Positions 21,220 through 27,837 of a DNA stretch of 35,551 nt are shown one piece after another. The stretch comes from a virus: positions 1 through 35,551 of IMG/VR virus record IMGVR_UViG_3300007511_000061; one strand, written 5' to 3'. Within the stretch, counting starts at the first letter, position 1, and each line of letters starts with the position of its first letter. The notes beneath the pieces were generated by a model. The model saw only the letters and a list, made by a program, of their open reading frames with translations. It was not told where the DNA came from and searched no databases. A program made the translations under genes and the position numbers.

Positions 21220-21936
21220 TTAATGAATCGGATAACTCGTAGACTTATGGTTATTATTCCAGCACTTTCTACAATCAGTTTTCTTGTTTGTTCTGGTATC
21301 AATCCCAGAACAAAAGCCAGTATCTAGTTTGCCTGATTTAGTCGTTTTATTGCTGGTGATATACTTAGACGGACATGAAAAAGAATCCGTATTTTCAGAA
21401 TGTACTTCTGAAACTGTTAAGCCTAGTTTTTCGGCTAATTTTTGTGGTCCTTTGGTATCAATCTTGTGAGCGGATAGCCTAATATTTAAGTTTTCTGGCT
21501 TCTCATTCTTGGCAAGATAATCTGAAACAATCTTGTACTCTCTTGTTGGAATCCAAAACATAACATGAGGGTTTTGTTCTGCTATTCTGCAGATTAGTTC
21601 TAAATGCTTAACTGATTGAATATCGCCAGCATCATGCCAGCGAAAAAAAGTCTGTTTTTTTAGTAGTACTCGGAATGCTAATTCAAATTTATTTTGTTCT
21701 TCCTTGTTATTAAGTGCTTTGAGTAAAATTTGAAATCTGTTCTCCAATGCATTTTCTACGGTACTAAATCGGTACATTCCTTTAAGTGCATAGCACTTGT
21801 TGCATGTACTACCTACAACTTGTCTAAGTTTTGACCCTGTTTGACAATGAACCGCAGGAATTGAATATCCTTTACATGGCATTTTTGCAGGATTTGAGAG
21901 TCCGCCTATCGTTTCAAGTGCTTGTTTTGTTTTCAT
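21220..21936 (-). CDS. GP88-like protein with CxxCYA motif
   Basis: 238 residues. The opening LSNPAKMPCKGYSIPAVHC, then G-S-T-C-N-K-C-Y-A (43-50), FRWHDAGDIQS and VMFWIPTREYKIV match the pattern of the phage 'gene product 88' family. Cys45, Cys48 and the C-terminal cysteines (SCPSKY, DCRKCW) suggest a metal or iron-sulfur centre; the CxxCYA element recalls other phage proteins with radical-SAM-like barrels. The family has no proven function. It is the second gene of the leftward transcript, so it is probably made early. Confidence 0.7.
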   Translation of the reverse strand: MKTKQALETIGGLSNPAKMPCKGYSIPAVHCQTGSKLRQVVGSTCNKCYALKGMYRFSTVENALENRFQILLKALNNKEEQNKFELAFRVLLKKQTFFRWHDAGDIQSVKHLELICRIAEQNPHVMFWIPTREYKIVSDYLAKNEKPENLNIRLSAHKIDTKGPQKLAEKLGLTVSEVHSENTDSFSCPSKYITSNKTTKSGKLDTGFCSGIDTRTNKKTDCRKCWNNNHKSTSYPIH

Positions 21937-21939
21937 GAT

Positions 21940-22227
21940 TTATTTCCATTCTAAAATTGATGCTTCATGCCTTGTTCCGCCTAGTTTTGAATCGCAAATA
22001 TCACAGGAATTCCAAGAGAAAAATGGTTCATGTTCTTCACTGGATTCTGCAGATAAAATTTGATTGTTTTCTCTTAATACTTTTGATCCTGCTTCTAGTC
22101 GGTTCATTATTTCTGTTTGCTCTTGCTCACTCTGTAATTCTAGATAACTCATGTCTCCTGACTCGTGGAACATAAGACAATCAGAACAAATTTCAACTTG
22201 ATCTATTAAATGCAGTTTTTTAGTCAT
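21940..22227 (-). CDS. Small zinc-ribbon protein, first gene of leftward block
   Basis: 95 residues. C-S-D-C (14-17) and C-D-I-C (75-78) bracket an acidic helical insert of about 55 residues (LELQSEQEQTEIMNRLEAGS). Proteins with this layout are found in many phage early regions. As the first gene after the divergent control region it should be the earliest leftward product. The ribosome site is weak. Function unknown. Confidence 0.7.
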   Translation of the reverse strand: MTKKLHLIDQVEICSDCLMFHESGDMSYLELQSEQEQTEIMNRLEAGSKVLRENNQILSAESSEEHEPFFSWNSCDICDSKLGGTRHEASILEWK

Positions 22228-22375
22228 GATATAGCCTATTAAATAATTGATTTTATACTTAAAGCTAGTCTGAATTGACTTGCTCTGTGTTGCATGGTTA
22301 AATCATATCCAATTCATGACTAGATTGTCAAGTAAAATTGGCTAACACTAGCATTAGCAAGGACTTACAAGGTAC
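22228..22375. promoter_or_regulatory. Divergent early/late control region
   Basis: This 148-base gap lies between the leftward and rightward blocks. On the minus strand TATAAA (22255-22250) is a -10 candidate without a clear -35. An inverted repeat AGTC-TGAATT-GACT with outer GC pairs (22263-22284) sits just upstream of it and resembles the AGCAAGTCA box at 10923. On the plus strand TTGTCA (22325-22330), 18 bases, TAGCAT (22349-22354) includes GTAAAATTGGCTA, shared with the 14573-14600 promoter. Confidence 0.55.
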
Positions 22376-22876
22376 ATGATGACTGGGAAAAGTATCGTTT
22401 TGACTAAGCTTGATGCCTGTACGGATGAACAGATATCTAAAGCTGTCGGCATCACAAAAACATCAGTAAAGCGATGGAAAAAAGGTAAAATCATTCACTG
22501 CAGATACCATGATCAACTTGATAAATTTTTGAAACTGGATGCAGGAACAACCGAAAACTATGCAAAAGAAATATTAATAAAACAGGGAAGAATTAAAGTC
22601 TGTAAAGGTTGTGGAAAAACTTACATAGCAAGATTCAAAAGAACTAAAGCTTGTGGATCAATTTGTAGACAAAAACTTAAACCAGTATTTGAGTATAAAC
22701 TGAAAATAAAACCACAATTGCATAAAGAATTTATAGATGATTTGTCTAAGGATGAAACAAGAGCTTTAATTAGATCCGAAACTATTAAGTTTTTAGAACA
22801 GGGAAGTAAAATCCAAAAACTTAAACCTGAAATTGAATACTTTTCATTTGATGAAATGACATGGGAAAAGCAGTAA
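22376..22876 (+). CDS. Helix-turn-helix / zinc-finger regulator
   Basis: 166 residues. The N-terminus DEQISKAVGITKTSVKRWKK is a helix-turn-helix, and residues 76-100 form a zinc finger (C-K-G-C-G-K-T-Y, 12 residues, C-G-S-I-C). The C-terminal half is helical and acidic. ATG at 22376 or 22379 is possible, with AAGG a few bases upstream. It is the first rightward gene, next to the divergent promoters and overlapping the small terminase by 16 bases, so a late-gene activator or a terminase-linked DNA binder are both reasonable. Confidence 0.7.
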   Translation: MMTGKSIVLTKLDACTDEQISKAVGITKTSVKRWKKGKIIHCRYHDQLDKFLKLDAGTTENYAKEILIKQGRIKVCKGCGKTYIARFKRTKACGSICRQKLKPVFEYKLKIKPQLHKEFIDDLSKDETRALIRSETIKFLEQGSKIQKLKPEIEYFSFDEMTWEKQ

Positions 22877-23328
22877 AACAAGCTGAGGCAACGAATAGCA
22901 GGATGACTAGGTTGGAAGACAAGGTAAAAAACTTGTCACTTAAGGAGCAGGAATTTGTCCACAGATACTTAGAAACAGGGAAAGTGAAAGAGTCCGGTTT
23001 GCTCGCAGGATTCAGTGAATCAAGCAGTGAAACTTATTGCTCAGGTTTGCTTAAAAAACCTGTGATTCAGGCGTATATTTTGGAAGTGAAAAAAAATAAG
23101 GCAATCAAGCATGGTTGGACCCCAGACAAAGTAATTGCAAAGCTTGATGAAGTCTACACTAAATCAATGGAAGATAAATCATATACTGCATCGCTCAATG
23201 CACTAAAATTGTTAGGTCAATCTATTGGCATGTTTCAACAAGAAAAAGAAATTAAGCATAAGCATGAACTTAAGGTAGAAAACCTATTAAAAACATTGGA
23301 AAAGAAAACCCTTAAACAGCTTAATTGA
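22861..23328 (+). CDS. terS: Terminase small subunit
   Basis: 155 residues. LSLKEQEFVHRYLETGKVKE with ESGLLAGFSESSSETYCSGL and KPVIQAYI is the Terminase_2-type helix-turn-helix that recognises the packaging start, and the C-terminal helices (VENLLKTLEKKTLKQL) fit oligomerisation. The ATG at 22861 lacks a ribosome site; the ATG at 22903 (MTRLEDKVK) is an alternative. The gene is separated from the large subunit by about 2.2 kb of small genes. The GC-rich gap directly downstream may be its DNA target. Confidence 0.85.
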   Translation: MGKAVKQAEATNSRMTRLEDKVKNLSLKEQEFVHRYLETGKVKESGLLAGFSESSSETYCSGLLKKPVIQAYILEVKKNKAIKHGWTPDKVIAKLDEVYTKSMEDKSYTASLNALKLLGQSIGMFQQEKEIKHKHELKVENLLKTLEKKTLKQLN

Positions 23329-23522
23329 TATGTGCCAAAACATACATTATCGTACATATAGATTTTATCAAAAAAGCCACCCTTGTTTTTGCCACCATGT
23401 GCTGGATCGCAGCTCCTGGAGCGACATCGATGTAACCGCAGCTCCCCCTCCCCCCTCGAGGGCCGGCATACCCCATACTTAATTATTAGGAGTCCCCTAT
23501 CCATTCCCACCCACACCCAGAA
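23329..23522. other. GC-rich non-coding gap after terS, candidate cos/pac region
   Basis: No plausible gene. Positions 23400-23470 are much richer in GC than the surroundings and contain two CGCAGCTCC copies (23408, 23437; 29 bases apart), an 11-base GCTCC-T-GGAGC repeat (23412-23422), a C-rich tract, the palindrome CCCTCGAGGG (23453-23462) and GCCGGC. Repeats beside terS are typical of packaging sites. This is inference from position and composition. Confidence 0.4.
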
Positions 23523-23843
23523 ATGACTAAAGAGACCATACTTCAGGAAGCAGATCGCCTTGTAGACGGAGAACGCCAGTGGGCGTATGACCATCCTTAC
23601 GACAACTGCTTACGGATAGGCAGGATATGGGGGGTAATACTGGACACGGACCCTATTCCACCGGAGAAGGTTGCATTAATGATGTGCGGATTAAAGCTAG
23701 TGAGGGAGATACACAGGCATCGGAGGGACAATTTAGTAGATCTTGCTGGTTACGCAAAGGTTGCAGACATAGTGGAGAGAGAGAAACTGGTGAGAGAGAA
23801 GGGTTTAACGCTTAATAAGGTATTACCTTCGTTGAAGTCATAG
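23523..23843 (+). CDS. DUF6378-like protein
   Basis: 106 residues. ILQEADRLVDGERQWAYDHP, IPPEKVALMMCGLKLVREIH and DNLVDLAGYAKVADIVEREK match the conserved pattern of this small phage family of unknown function, whose helical layout with paired Glu/Asp/His has been compared to MazG/dUTPase-type nucleotide hydrolases. There is no clear ribosome site before the ATG. Its position between the terminase subunits is unusual. Nucleotide-related activity is speculative. Confidence 0.65.
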   Translation: MTKETILQEADRLVDGERQWAYDHPYDNCLRIGRIWGVILDTDPIPPEKVALMMCGLKLVREIHRHRRDNLVDLAGYAKVADIVEREKLVREKGLTLNKVLPSLKS

Positions 23844-23845
23844 TC

Positions 23846-23929
23846 ATGGATTTACTCAAGACGATACTATTTTTATCCATTATGGTTTTAATACTGGTTT
23901 TTATCCATTATGGGTTTAATACTGGTTAG
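23846..23929 (+). CDS. 27-residue membrane microprotein truncated by a tandem duplication
   Basis: MDLLKTILFLSIMVLILVFI then HYGFNTG: one membrane span and a short end. The last residues come from the second copy of a 28-base direct duplication read out of frame. Removing one copy would restore a 44-residue frame with the same span and a charged tail (HRELEKPKEERRVEYRFLNL). The position before the lipoprotein and lysin genes allows a holin-like or spanin-like role, which is inference. Confidence 0.5.
   Translation: MDLLKTILFLSIMVLILVFIHYGFNTG
23870..23925 (+). repeat. 28-base tandem duplication, two copies
   Basis: Copies at 23870-23897 and 23898-23925 differ at one base (GGT versus GGG after CCATTAT). 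The unit is not a multiple of three, so it shifts the frame of the membrane microprotein. Confidence 0.85.
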
Positions 23930-24008
23930 TATACTTCTACATAGGGAGTTGGAAAAGCCGAAAGAGGAGAGGAGGGTAGAATATCGGTTTTTAAACTTGA
24001 ACATATAG
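23910..24008 (+). CDS. Possible 32-residue membrane peptide, downstream half of the duplicated gene
   Basis: An ATG inside the second duplicate opens MGLILVSILLHRELEKPKEE and a further 12 residues: a short hydrophobic span then a highly charged tail. This is the C-terminal part of the gene as it would read without the duplication. No ribosome site is apparent. It may be translated on its own, by coupling, or not at all. Confidence 0.35.
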   Translation: MGLILVSILLHRELEKPKEERRVEYRFLNLNI

Positions 24009-24014
24009 AAAAAC

Positions 24015-24043
24015 TTGACTAGTTTTAGTCAGATTAGTATAAA
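24015..24043 (+). promoter_or_regulatory. Strong sigma70-like promoter with palindromic operator
   Basis: TTGACT (24015-24020), a 17-base spacer, TATAAA (24038-24043): the best promoter in the window. GACTA-GTTT-TAGTC (24017-24030) is a perfect 5-bp inverted repeat covering the -35 and spacer, well placed for a repressor. It would drive the lysis and packaging genes. Confidence 0.75.
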
Positions 24044-24053
24044 AGGGACGAAG

Positions 24054-24139
24054 GACTGTGAGCCACCCAAGTGGCGAACAGTCAGTACTACACACTAACA
24101 CTATATACTATAGGTAAGTGTACACGTATATGTGTACAC
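24054..24139 (+). ncRNA. Structured 5' leader RNA with two hairpins
   Basis: Starting a few bases after the probable transcription start, GACTGT-GA-GCCAC-CCAA-GTGGC-GA-ACAGTC (24054-24083) forms an 11-bp stem interrupted by a symmetric GA/GA internal loop, which can form tandem sheared G-A pairs. A second stem, GTGTACAC-GTATAT-GTGTACAC (24118-24139), places the GTG start codon of the next small frame inside its 3' arm. This suggests a regulatory leader or a stable small RNA. Confidence 0.5.
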
Positions 24140-24197
24140 GAAGAAGAGTCCTGCTAAGAAGACAGTAGCAGCAAAGCGTAACACCAAAAAGAAGTAA
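24132..24197 (+). CDS. Lys-rich 21-residue peptide, GTG start
   Basis: MYTKKSPAKKTVAAKRNTKK plus a final Lys: 21 residues, more than half basic or small. The GTG lies in a hairpin arm and lacks a ribosome site, so translation may be regulated. A second peptide of exactly the same length and style lies at 24555-24620. Nucleic-acid binding is likely from charge alone. Confidence 0.5.
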   Translation: MYTKKSPAKKTVAAKRNTKKK

Positions 24198-24204
24198 GAG
24201 ACTG

Positions 24205-24555
24205 ATGAGATATTTGATAATTGCGTTGCTCCTATTTAGTTTTGCATTATTAGGTTGTTCAAACGTGGGATTTATAAAACCCAGATTTTCAGGAGATCAC
24301 ACAACGCAGCAGATCAGGGGCATGTGGCAGATATGCTTTAATACCAGGAGGGCTAATATTCCGTATTTTCCACTTCCGATGCATGTAAATCATTGTGATT
24401 GTGTAGTTGATGCAAGCAGGGAAATACACTCATCGACTGATTACGTTAAGATTGACAGTGACAATTTAACCAAGTTTTTCGTTGAGGCATCAGTCAAGTG
24501 TGATGCAGATGGTGAGAGAAGATCTGAATCATTATCAAAGCCTAAGTTCTTATGA
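24205..24555 (+). CDS. Small lipoprotein
   Basis: 116 residues. MRYLIIALLLFSFALLGCSN is a lipoprotein signal with lipobox L-L-G-C, cleaved before Cys18 and lipid-anchored in the envelope. The mature part has further cysteines (Cys44, Cys64, Cys66, Cys99), perhaps disulfide-bonded outside the cytoplasm. Being just upstream of the lysin gene, it could be an outer-membrane spanin or an entry-exclusion lipoprotein. Its length is within the o-spanin range, but it is not Pro-rich. The stop overlaps the next small gene (TGATG). Confidence 0.75.
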   Translation: MRYLIIALLLFSFALLGCSNVGFIKPRFSGDHTTQQIRGMWQICFNTRRANIPYFPLPMHVNHCDCVVDASREIHSSTDYVKIDSDNLTKFFVEASVKCDADGERRSESLSKPKFL

Positions 24556-24620
24556 TGTACGGCAAGAAGGTAAAGCAGAGTAAGAAGCCTTACGGCAAGA
24601 ATCCGGTGAGGAAGAAGTAA
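24555..24620 (+). CDS. Lys-rich 21-residue peptide
   Basis: MYGKKVKQSKKPYGKNPVRK plus a final Lys. It starts on the last base of the lipoprotein stop (TGATG), a common coupling arrangement. The repeated YGK motif and length pair it with the peptide at 24132-24197. Similar short Lys/Gly-rich peptides occur in marine phage genomes; the role is unknown. Confidence 0.55.
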   Translation: MYGKKVKQSKKPYGKNPVRKK

Positions 24621-24633
24621 TGCAAGGAGTATA

Positions 24634-24930
24634 GTGAGTAAGGAATCACAGAAGCAGAAGGAACATCGTTTAGCGTACCAACGAGCAACAGGGATACAAA
24701 TGGACTCAGCAATACAGAAATGGGAATTTCGTTTTGAATCAGGGAAAGCGGTTGCAACGTGTAGCATACAGAATCCGATATTGGATATCAGTGATATGGA
24801 GGATTTTATGGTACAGGTAGCAAATTGTGCTGGTTTTCCTTGGATCAGGGCGGTTGATCTATATGAAGTAGATGAAGAGCCTAAAGCCACCGAAAGTGCT
24901 TCTCAATCTGAAGAAAAGCACCGAATGTAG
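24634..24930 (+). CDS. Hypothetical protein, 98 residues, GTG start
   Basis: AAGGAG lies five bases before GTG, supporting this start. A basic, Gln-rich N-terminus (ESQKQKEHRLAYQR) is followed by a compact alpha/beta part (WEFRFESGKAVATCSIQNPI) and an acidic end. Unrecognised. It lies in the lysis/packaging transcript. Confidence 0.65.
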   Translation: MSKESQKQKEHRLAYQRATGIQMDSAIQKWEFRFESGKAVATCSIQNPILDISDMEDFMVQVANCAGFPWIRAVDLYEVDEEPKATESASQSEEKHRM

Positions 24931-25060
24931 TATTTGCAGTTTATCTGCAGACTACAGGATACCCCACTACAAACTGGAATTCTCTAGGAGTGTTCCGGTA
25001 TGTCATTCATGTTTATTAGATCTAAGCCTCAATTCAGGGGCTAAACAATACGCAAATTAA
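24872..25060 (+). CDS. Zinc-ribbon small protein, 62 residues
   Basis: C-S-I-C (19-22) and C-H-S-C (44-47) form a two-pair ribbon. The first 18 residues are basic. It overlaps the previous gene by 59 bases in another frame, so an internal start is possible, although none has a ribosome site. Unrecognised. Confidence 0.55.
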   Translation: MKSLKPPKVLLNLKKSTECSICSLSADYRIPHYKLEFSRSVPVCHSCLLDLSLNSGAKQYAN

Positions 25061-25078
25061 TTTACTTAGGGAGGTTGC

Positions 25079-25558
25079 ATGGTGAAGTTTATCATCTTGC
25101 CTCTTATCTTCACTTTTACAGGTGCGGATAAAGCAAAACTCGATAAGTTAACAGAGGATGTGCTTTGGATGAGTACAGCCATTTATTTTGAGGCTAGGAG
25201 TGAATCCACTTCTGGTCAGTTAGCAGTTGCCTCGGTGATACGGAACAGGGTTAGGAGTAAGAAGTTTCCGAATAGTGTAACGGAGGTAGTGACACAGGGG
25301 CGTAGGGGTAGGAACGGAAGACCGTTGTTACACAAGTGTGCTTTCAGTTTTTACTGTGACGGAAAACCGGAAGTGATCAAAAATCGGACAGCCTGGTTAA
25401 AGGCGGTAGATATATCGAATCATGTTTTACGAGGTACGATTGACTATGCGGATGGTGCTGATCACTTTGAGTTAAAGAATCGGAAGCCCTACTGGTTAAG
25501 TAGTATGCGGAAGGTTGCAACCATCGATAACCACAATTTTTACATTGCAGTCAGATAA
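25079..25558 (+). CDS. SleB-type cell wall hydrolase (endolysin)
   Basis: 159 residues. A short hydrophobic N-terminus (MVKFIILPLIFTFTGAD) may be a signal or signal-anchor. AIYFEARSESTSGQLAVASV carries the catalytic Glu38, and VIRNRVRSKKFPNSVTEVV, CAFSFYCDG and ADHFELKNRKPYWLSSM complete the Hydrolase_2 (SleB/CwlJ) fold, which cuts peptidoglycan glycan strands. GGAGG precedes the start. The likely role is host lysis at the end of infection; the N-terminal hydrophobic segment may allow Sec export without a classical holin. It overlaps the terminase gene by 44 bases. Confidence 0.88.
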   Translation: MVKFIILPLIFTFTGADKAKLDKLTEDVLWMSTAIYFEARSESTSGQLAVASVIRNRVRSKKFPNSVTEVVTQGRRGRNGRPLLHKCAFSFYCDGKPEVIKNRTAWLKAVDISNHVLRGTIDYADGADHFELKNRKPYWLSSMRKVATIDNHNFYIAVR

Positions 25559-27308
25559 CAATTTAGAGGAATTAATCAACCGAATCTATTCTGATCCGGT
25601 TGATTATTTTCAGGTAGGTTTAAAGGTAGAGGAGTTTGGGACTGGCTTAATGGTCCCTTTTGAGTTGAACCCTGCTCAGTTGATTGTCCATGCGGTAGCA
25701 GAGAGGCAGTTAAGGGAACAGGACATGGTTAGAATCATTGTATTAAAAGCCAGAAGGCTTGGAATGAGTACTTATGTTCAAGGACGTTACTTTGCTAAGG
25801 CTGCGACTAGAACGAATCGTAATGTTCAGATTGTTACACATTCTCGCAGTGCTACGAATTCGATGTTTAATATGGCAAGGAGATTTGAGGAGAATCTTCC
25901 AGAAGAGATTAAGCCGGAGGTCAGATATTCAGGAAAGAATGAACTCGTATGGTCAGAACTTGGATCGAGTTACAGTCTTGCCACAGTGGGAGGAAAGGAG
26001 GTTAGGGGAAGCAAGGTGGATCTCCTCCATTGTTCAGAGGTGGCTTTCTGGGGTGAGGGGGGGAATGAATATTTGCTGGGGGTGCTTAACACAGTGGTAC
26101 AGGGTTACCAGACGGAGGCATTCTTGGAGAGTACAGCAAATGGTGTGGGCGGTATCTTCTATGAGCGTTGGAAGGATGCTGAAGAAAATCCGTCTTCAAG
26201 GTGGGCTTCGGTATTTATCCCATATTTTGTATTTTCGGAGTATCGGCTTCCTTTTAAGGATGACAAGGAGAAGCAGACTTTTAAGGACAGCTTGGGCCAG
26301 AACCCTGCTTATGGTGGCGAAGAAGAGGAGAAACTCTTGGGTCACTATGCAGAGTATTCTACTTTGGAAGGAGATCTGCGGTTTCAAATCGACTTAGAGA
26401 CCCTGAAATGGCGTAGACAGACCATTGATGTACAGTGTAATGGGGATATAGACCTGTTTAGGCAGGAATACCCCTGTAATGCTTCTGAGGCGTTTTTGAC
26501 CACTGGCAGGAGTGTTTTTGATAAGAAGTCGTTGCATTTTATGCAACTAGAGGCAGAAAAGAGGGTAAGAGAGACACCGCCAGGGTTATATAACATTCCT
26601 GTCAAGCAGAAGCGTAGGGATACTGGACTAAATCGGTACTATTTAGAAAGGGCTGATGATGAAGGAGAGTTGATTGTATGGACTCCACCGCAATCGGATA
26701 GGGAATATAGGGTGGGTTGTGATGTGTCTGAGGGTATTGAGGTTGGGACGAGGGATACGGACTGGAGTGTAGCGATTGTATTGGATGCTTTGACCTATGA
26801 AGAGCAAGCCATTCTGCGGACACGCATCGATCCTGATCTTCTTGCATGGAAACTGGTGAGCCTGGGACGTTGGTACAACAATGCAATGGTTGCAGTAGAG
26901 TCGAATAACCACGGATTAGTCTCGTTGAAGTTTCTCCAGGAGATCCACCAGTATCCGAATTTGTACTATGACAAGATTCTGGATGAGAGAAGTAACCGCG
27001 CGACACGGAAACTGGGGTTCAAGACTACGCTCAGGACGAAACCTGTGATCATTGATAACTTGCGTGAACTTGTGAGGGAGCGTGAAATTCAGCTTCACAA
27101 CAAGACCACTTTGGATGAGATGGCAAGTTTTGTTTTTCAGAGCAACGGATCAATGAGTGCAGCAACTGGGAGTCATGATGACTGTGTCATGAGTCTTGCT
27201 ATTGCGGCATTTGCTACGAAACTTTATCCTGGCTCGACTCGGTGGAAGGAGCAGAAGTATCAATCTGAGAAAAAGCGGTTTTCTCTGTATCAGGCTCCTG
27301 GGGTTTGA
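25515..27308 (+). CDS. terL: Terminase large subunit
   Basis: 597 residues. ATPase: K-A-R-R-L-G-M-S-T at 78-86 is the atypical Walker A of terminases, and VDLLHCSEVAFW with Glu175 is Walker B plus catalytic carboxylate. Nuclease: Asp403 in VGCDVSEG, Glu462 in VAVESNN and Asp555-Asp556 in SHDDCVMS form the RuvC/RNase H-type metal site. It packages DNA into the prohead and cuts it. The start is unclear: TTG at 25515 lies directly after GGAAGG, and TTG at 25545 is an alternative; both overlap the lysin gene. The last 95 bases are overlapped on the opposite strand by an HNH gene. Confidence 0.93.
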   Translation: MQPSITTIFTLQSDNNLEELINRIYSDPVDYFQVGLKVEEFGTGLMVPFELNPAQLIVHAVAERQLREQDMVRIIVLKARRLGMSTYVQGRYFAKAATRTNRNVQIVTHSRSATNSMFNMARRFEENLPEEIKPEVRYSGKNELVWSELGSSYSLATVGGKEVRGSKVDLLHCSEVAFWGEGGNEYLLGVLNTVVQGYQTEAFLESTANGVGGIFYERWKDAEENPSSRWASVFIPYFVFSEYRLPFKDDKEKQTFKDSLGQNPAYGGEEEEKLLGHYAEYSTLEGDLRFQIDLETLKWRRQTIDVQCNGDIDLFRQEYPCNASEAFLTTGRSVFDKKSLHFMQLEAEKRVRETPPGLYNIPVKQKRRDTGLNRYYLERADDEGELIVWTPPQSDREYRVGCDVSEGIEVGTRDTDWSVAIVLDALTYEEQAILRTRIDPDLLAWKLVSLGRWYNNAMVAVESNNHGLVSLKFLQEIHQYPNLYYDKILDERSNRATRKLGFKTTLRTKPVIIDNLRELVREREIQLHNKTTLDEMASFVFQSNGSMSAATGSHDDCVMSLAIAAFATKLYPGSTRWKEQKYQSEKKRFSLYQAPGV

Positions 27309-27720
27309 TGGTGGATTGTTTCCAAGTATAGAACATCTCGTAGGGTAGTACCCCTTTTTGTAGGTTGCACGATTTGCAGGAGATTACGAGGTTGTCCATT
27401 TCCTGTTTTGCCTCTCTGGTTTTCAGTTCAGAGCTTGGTACTTTGTGATCAATAACAAACGTGTCTACTGTGAGTTTCGTTTCGCAATAGTGACACGGCA
27501 CTGTACCAGGGTCTTCACCTCTGGCTTTACACCATAAACTGATATAGACTTTTCGGTTATATCCTCCCCTTTTATCTCCTTTCTTTTGCCTCTCTAGCCA
27601 TCGTTGTCTTTTCTTACATTCGTCATTACAGAACTTCTTAGTACCCCACTCATCCAGGAATTTTTTTTTACACTTAACGTGGGCGCACTTTTTAACAACT
27701 TTTTCTACAGCTTTAGGCAT
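27214..27720 (-). CDS. HNH endonuclease on the opposite strand to the late genes
   Basis: 168 residues. An N-terminal zinc finger (Cys12, Cys17, Cys31, Cys35) precedes the HNH core: C-H-Y-C at 76-79, VIDHKVP with Asp91-His92, Asn110, and C-K-S-C at 115-118 followed by NLQKG. AAGGAGG is ideally placed before the ATG, so this is a real gene although it runs against its neighbours. It shares 95 bases with the end of terL; its Ser/Thr-rich tail is encoded there. HNH genes near terminases can be free-standing homing endonucleases or packaging cofactors. The opposite orientation favours a mobile origin. Confidence 0.88.
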   Translation of the reverse strand: MPKAVEKVVKKCAHVKCKKKFLDEWGTKKFCNDECKKRQRWLERQKKGDKRGGYNRKVYISLWCKARGEDPGTVPCHYCETKLTVDTFVIDHKVPSSELKTREAKQEMDNLVISCKSCNLQKGVLPYEMFYTWKQSTIKPQEPDTEKTAFSQIDTSAPSTESSQDKVS

Positions 27721-27837
27721 CCAGCCTCCTTTTTAGTTCCAAAAAGGATAAATGTAAGGTATTAAGGCCTTATACACAAGTTATTACTTGCTTAACTTTA
27801 GAAAATATTGACTATTATAGACGTTCTCCTTGCTCTA

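Noticed and set aside
23235-23594. 119-codon minus-strand frame over the terS end and the GC-rich gap
   Set aside because: It overlaps two well-supported plus-strand genes, has odd composition and no ribosome site.
25774-26397. 207-codon plus-strand frame inside terL
   Set aside because: It is Arg/Trp/Leu-rich, a shadow of the terL frame, with terL motifs intact through the region.
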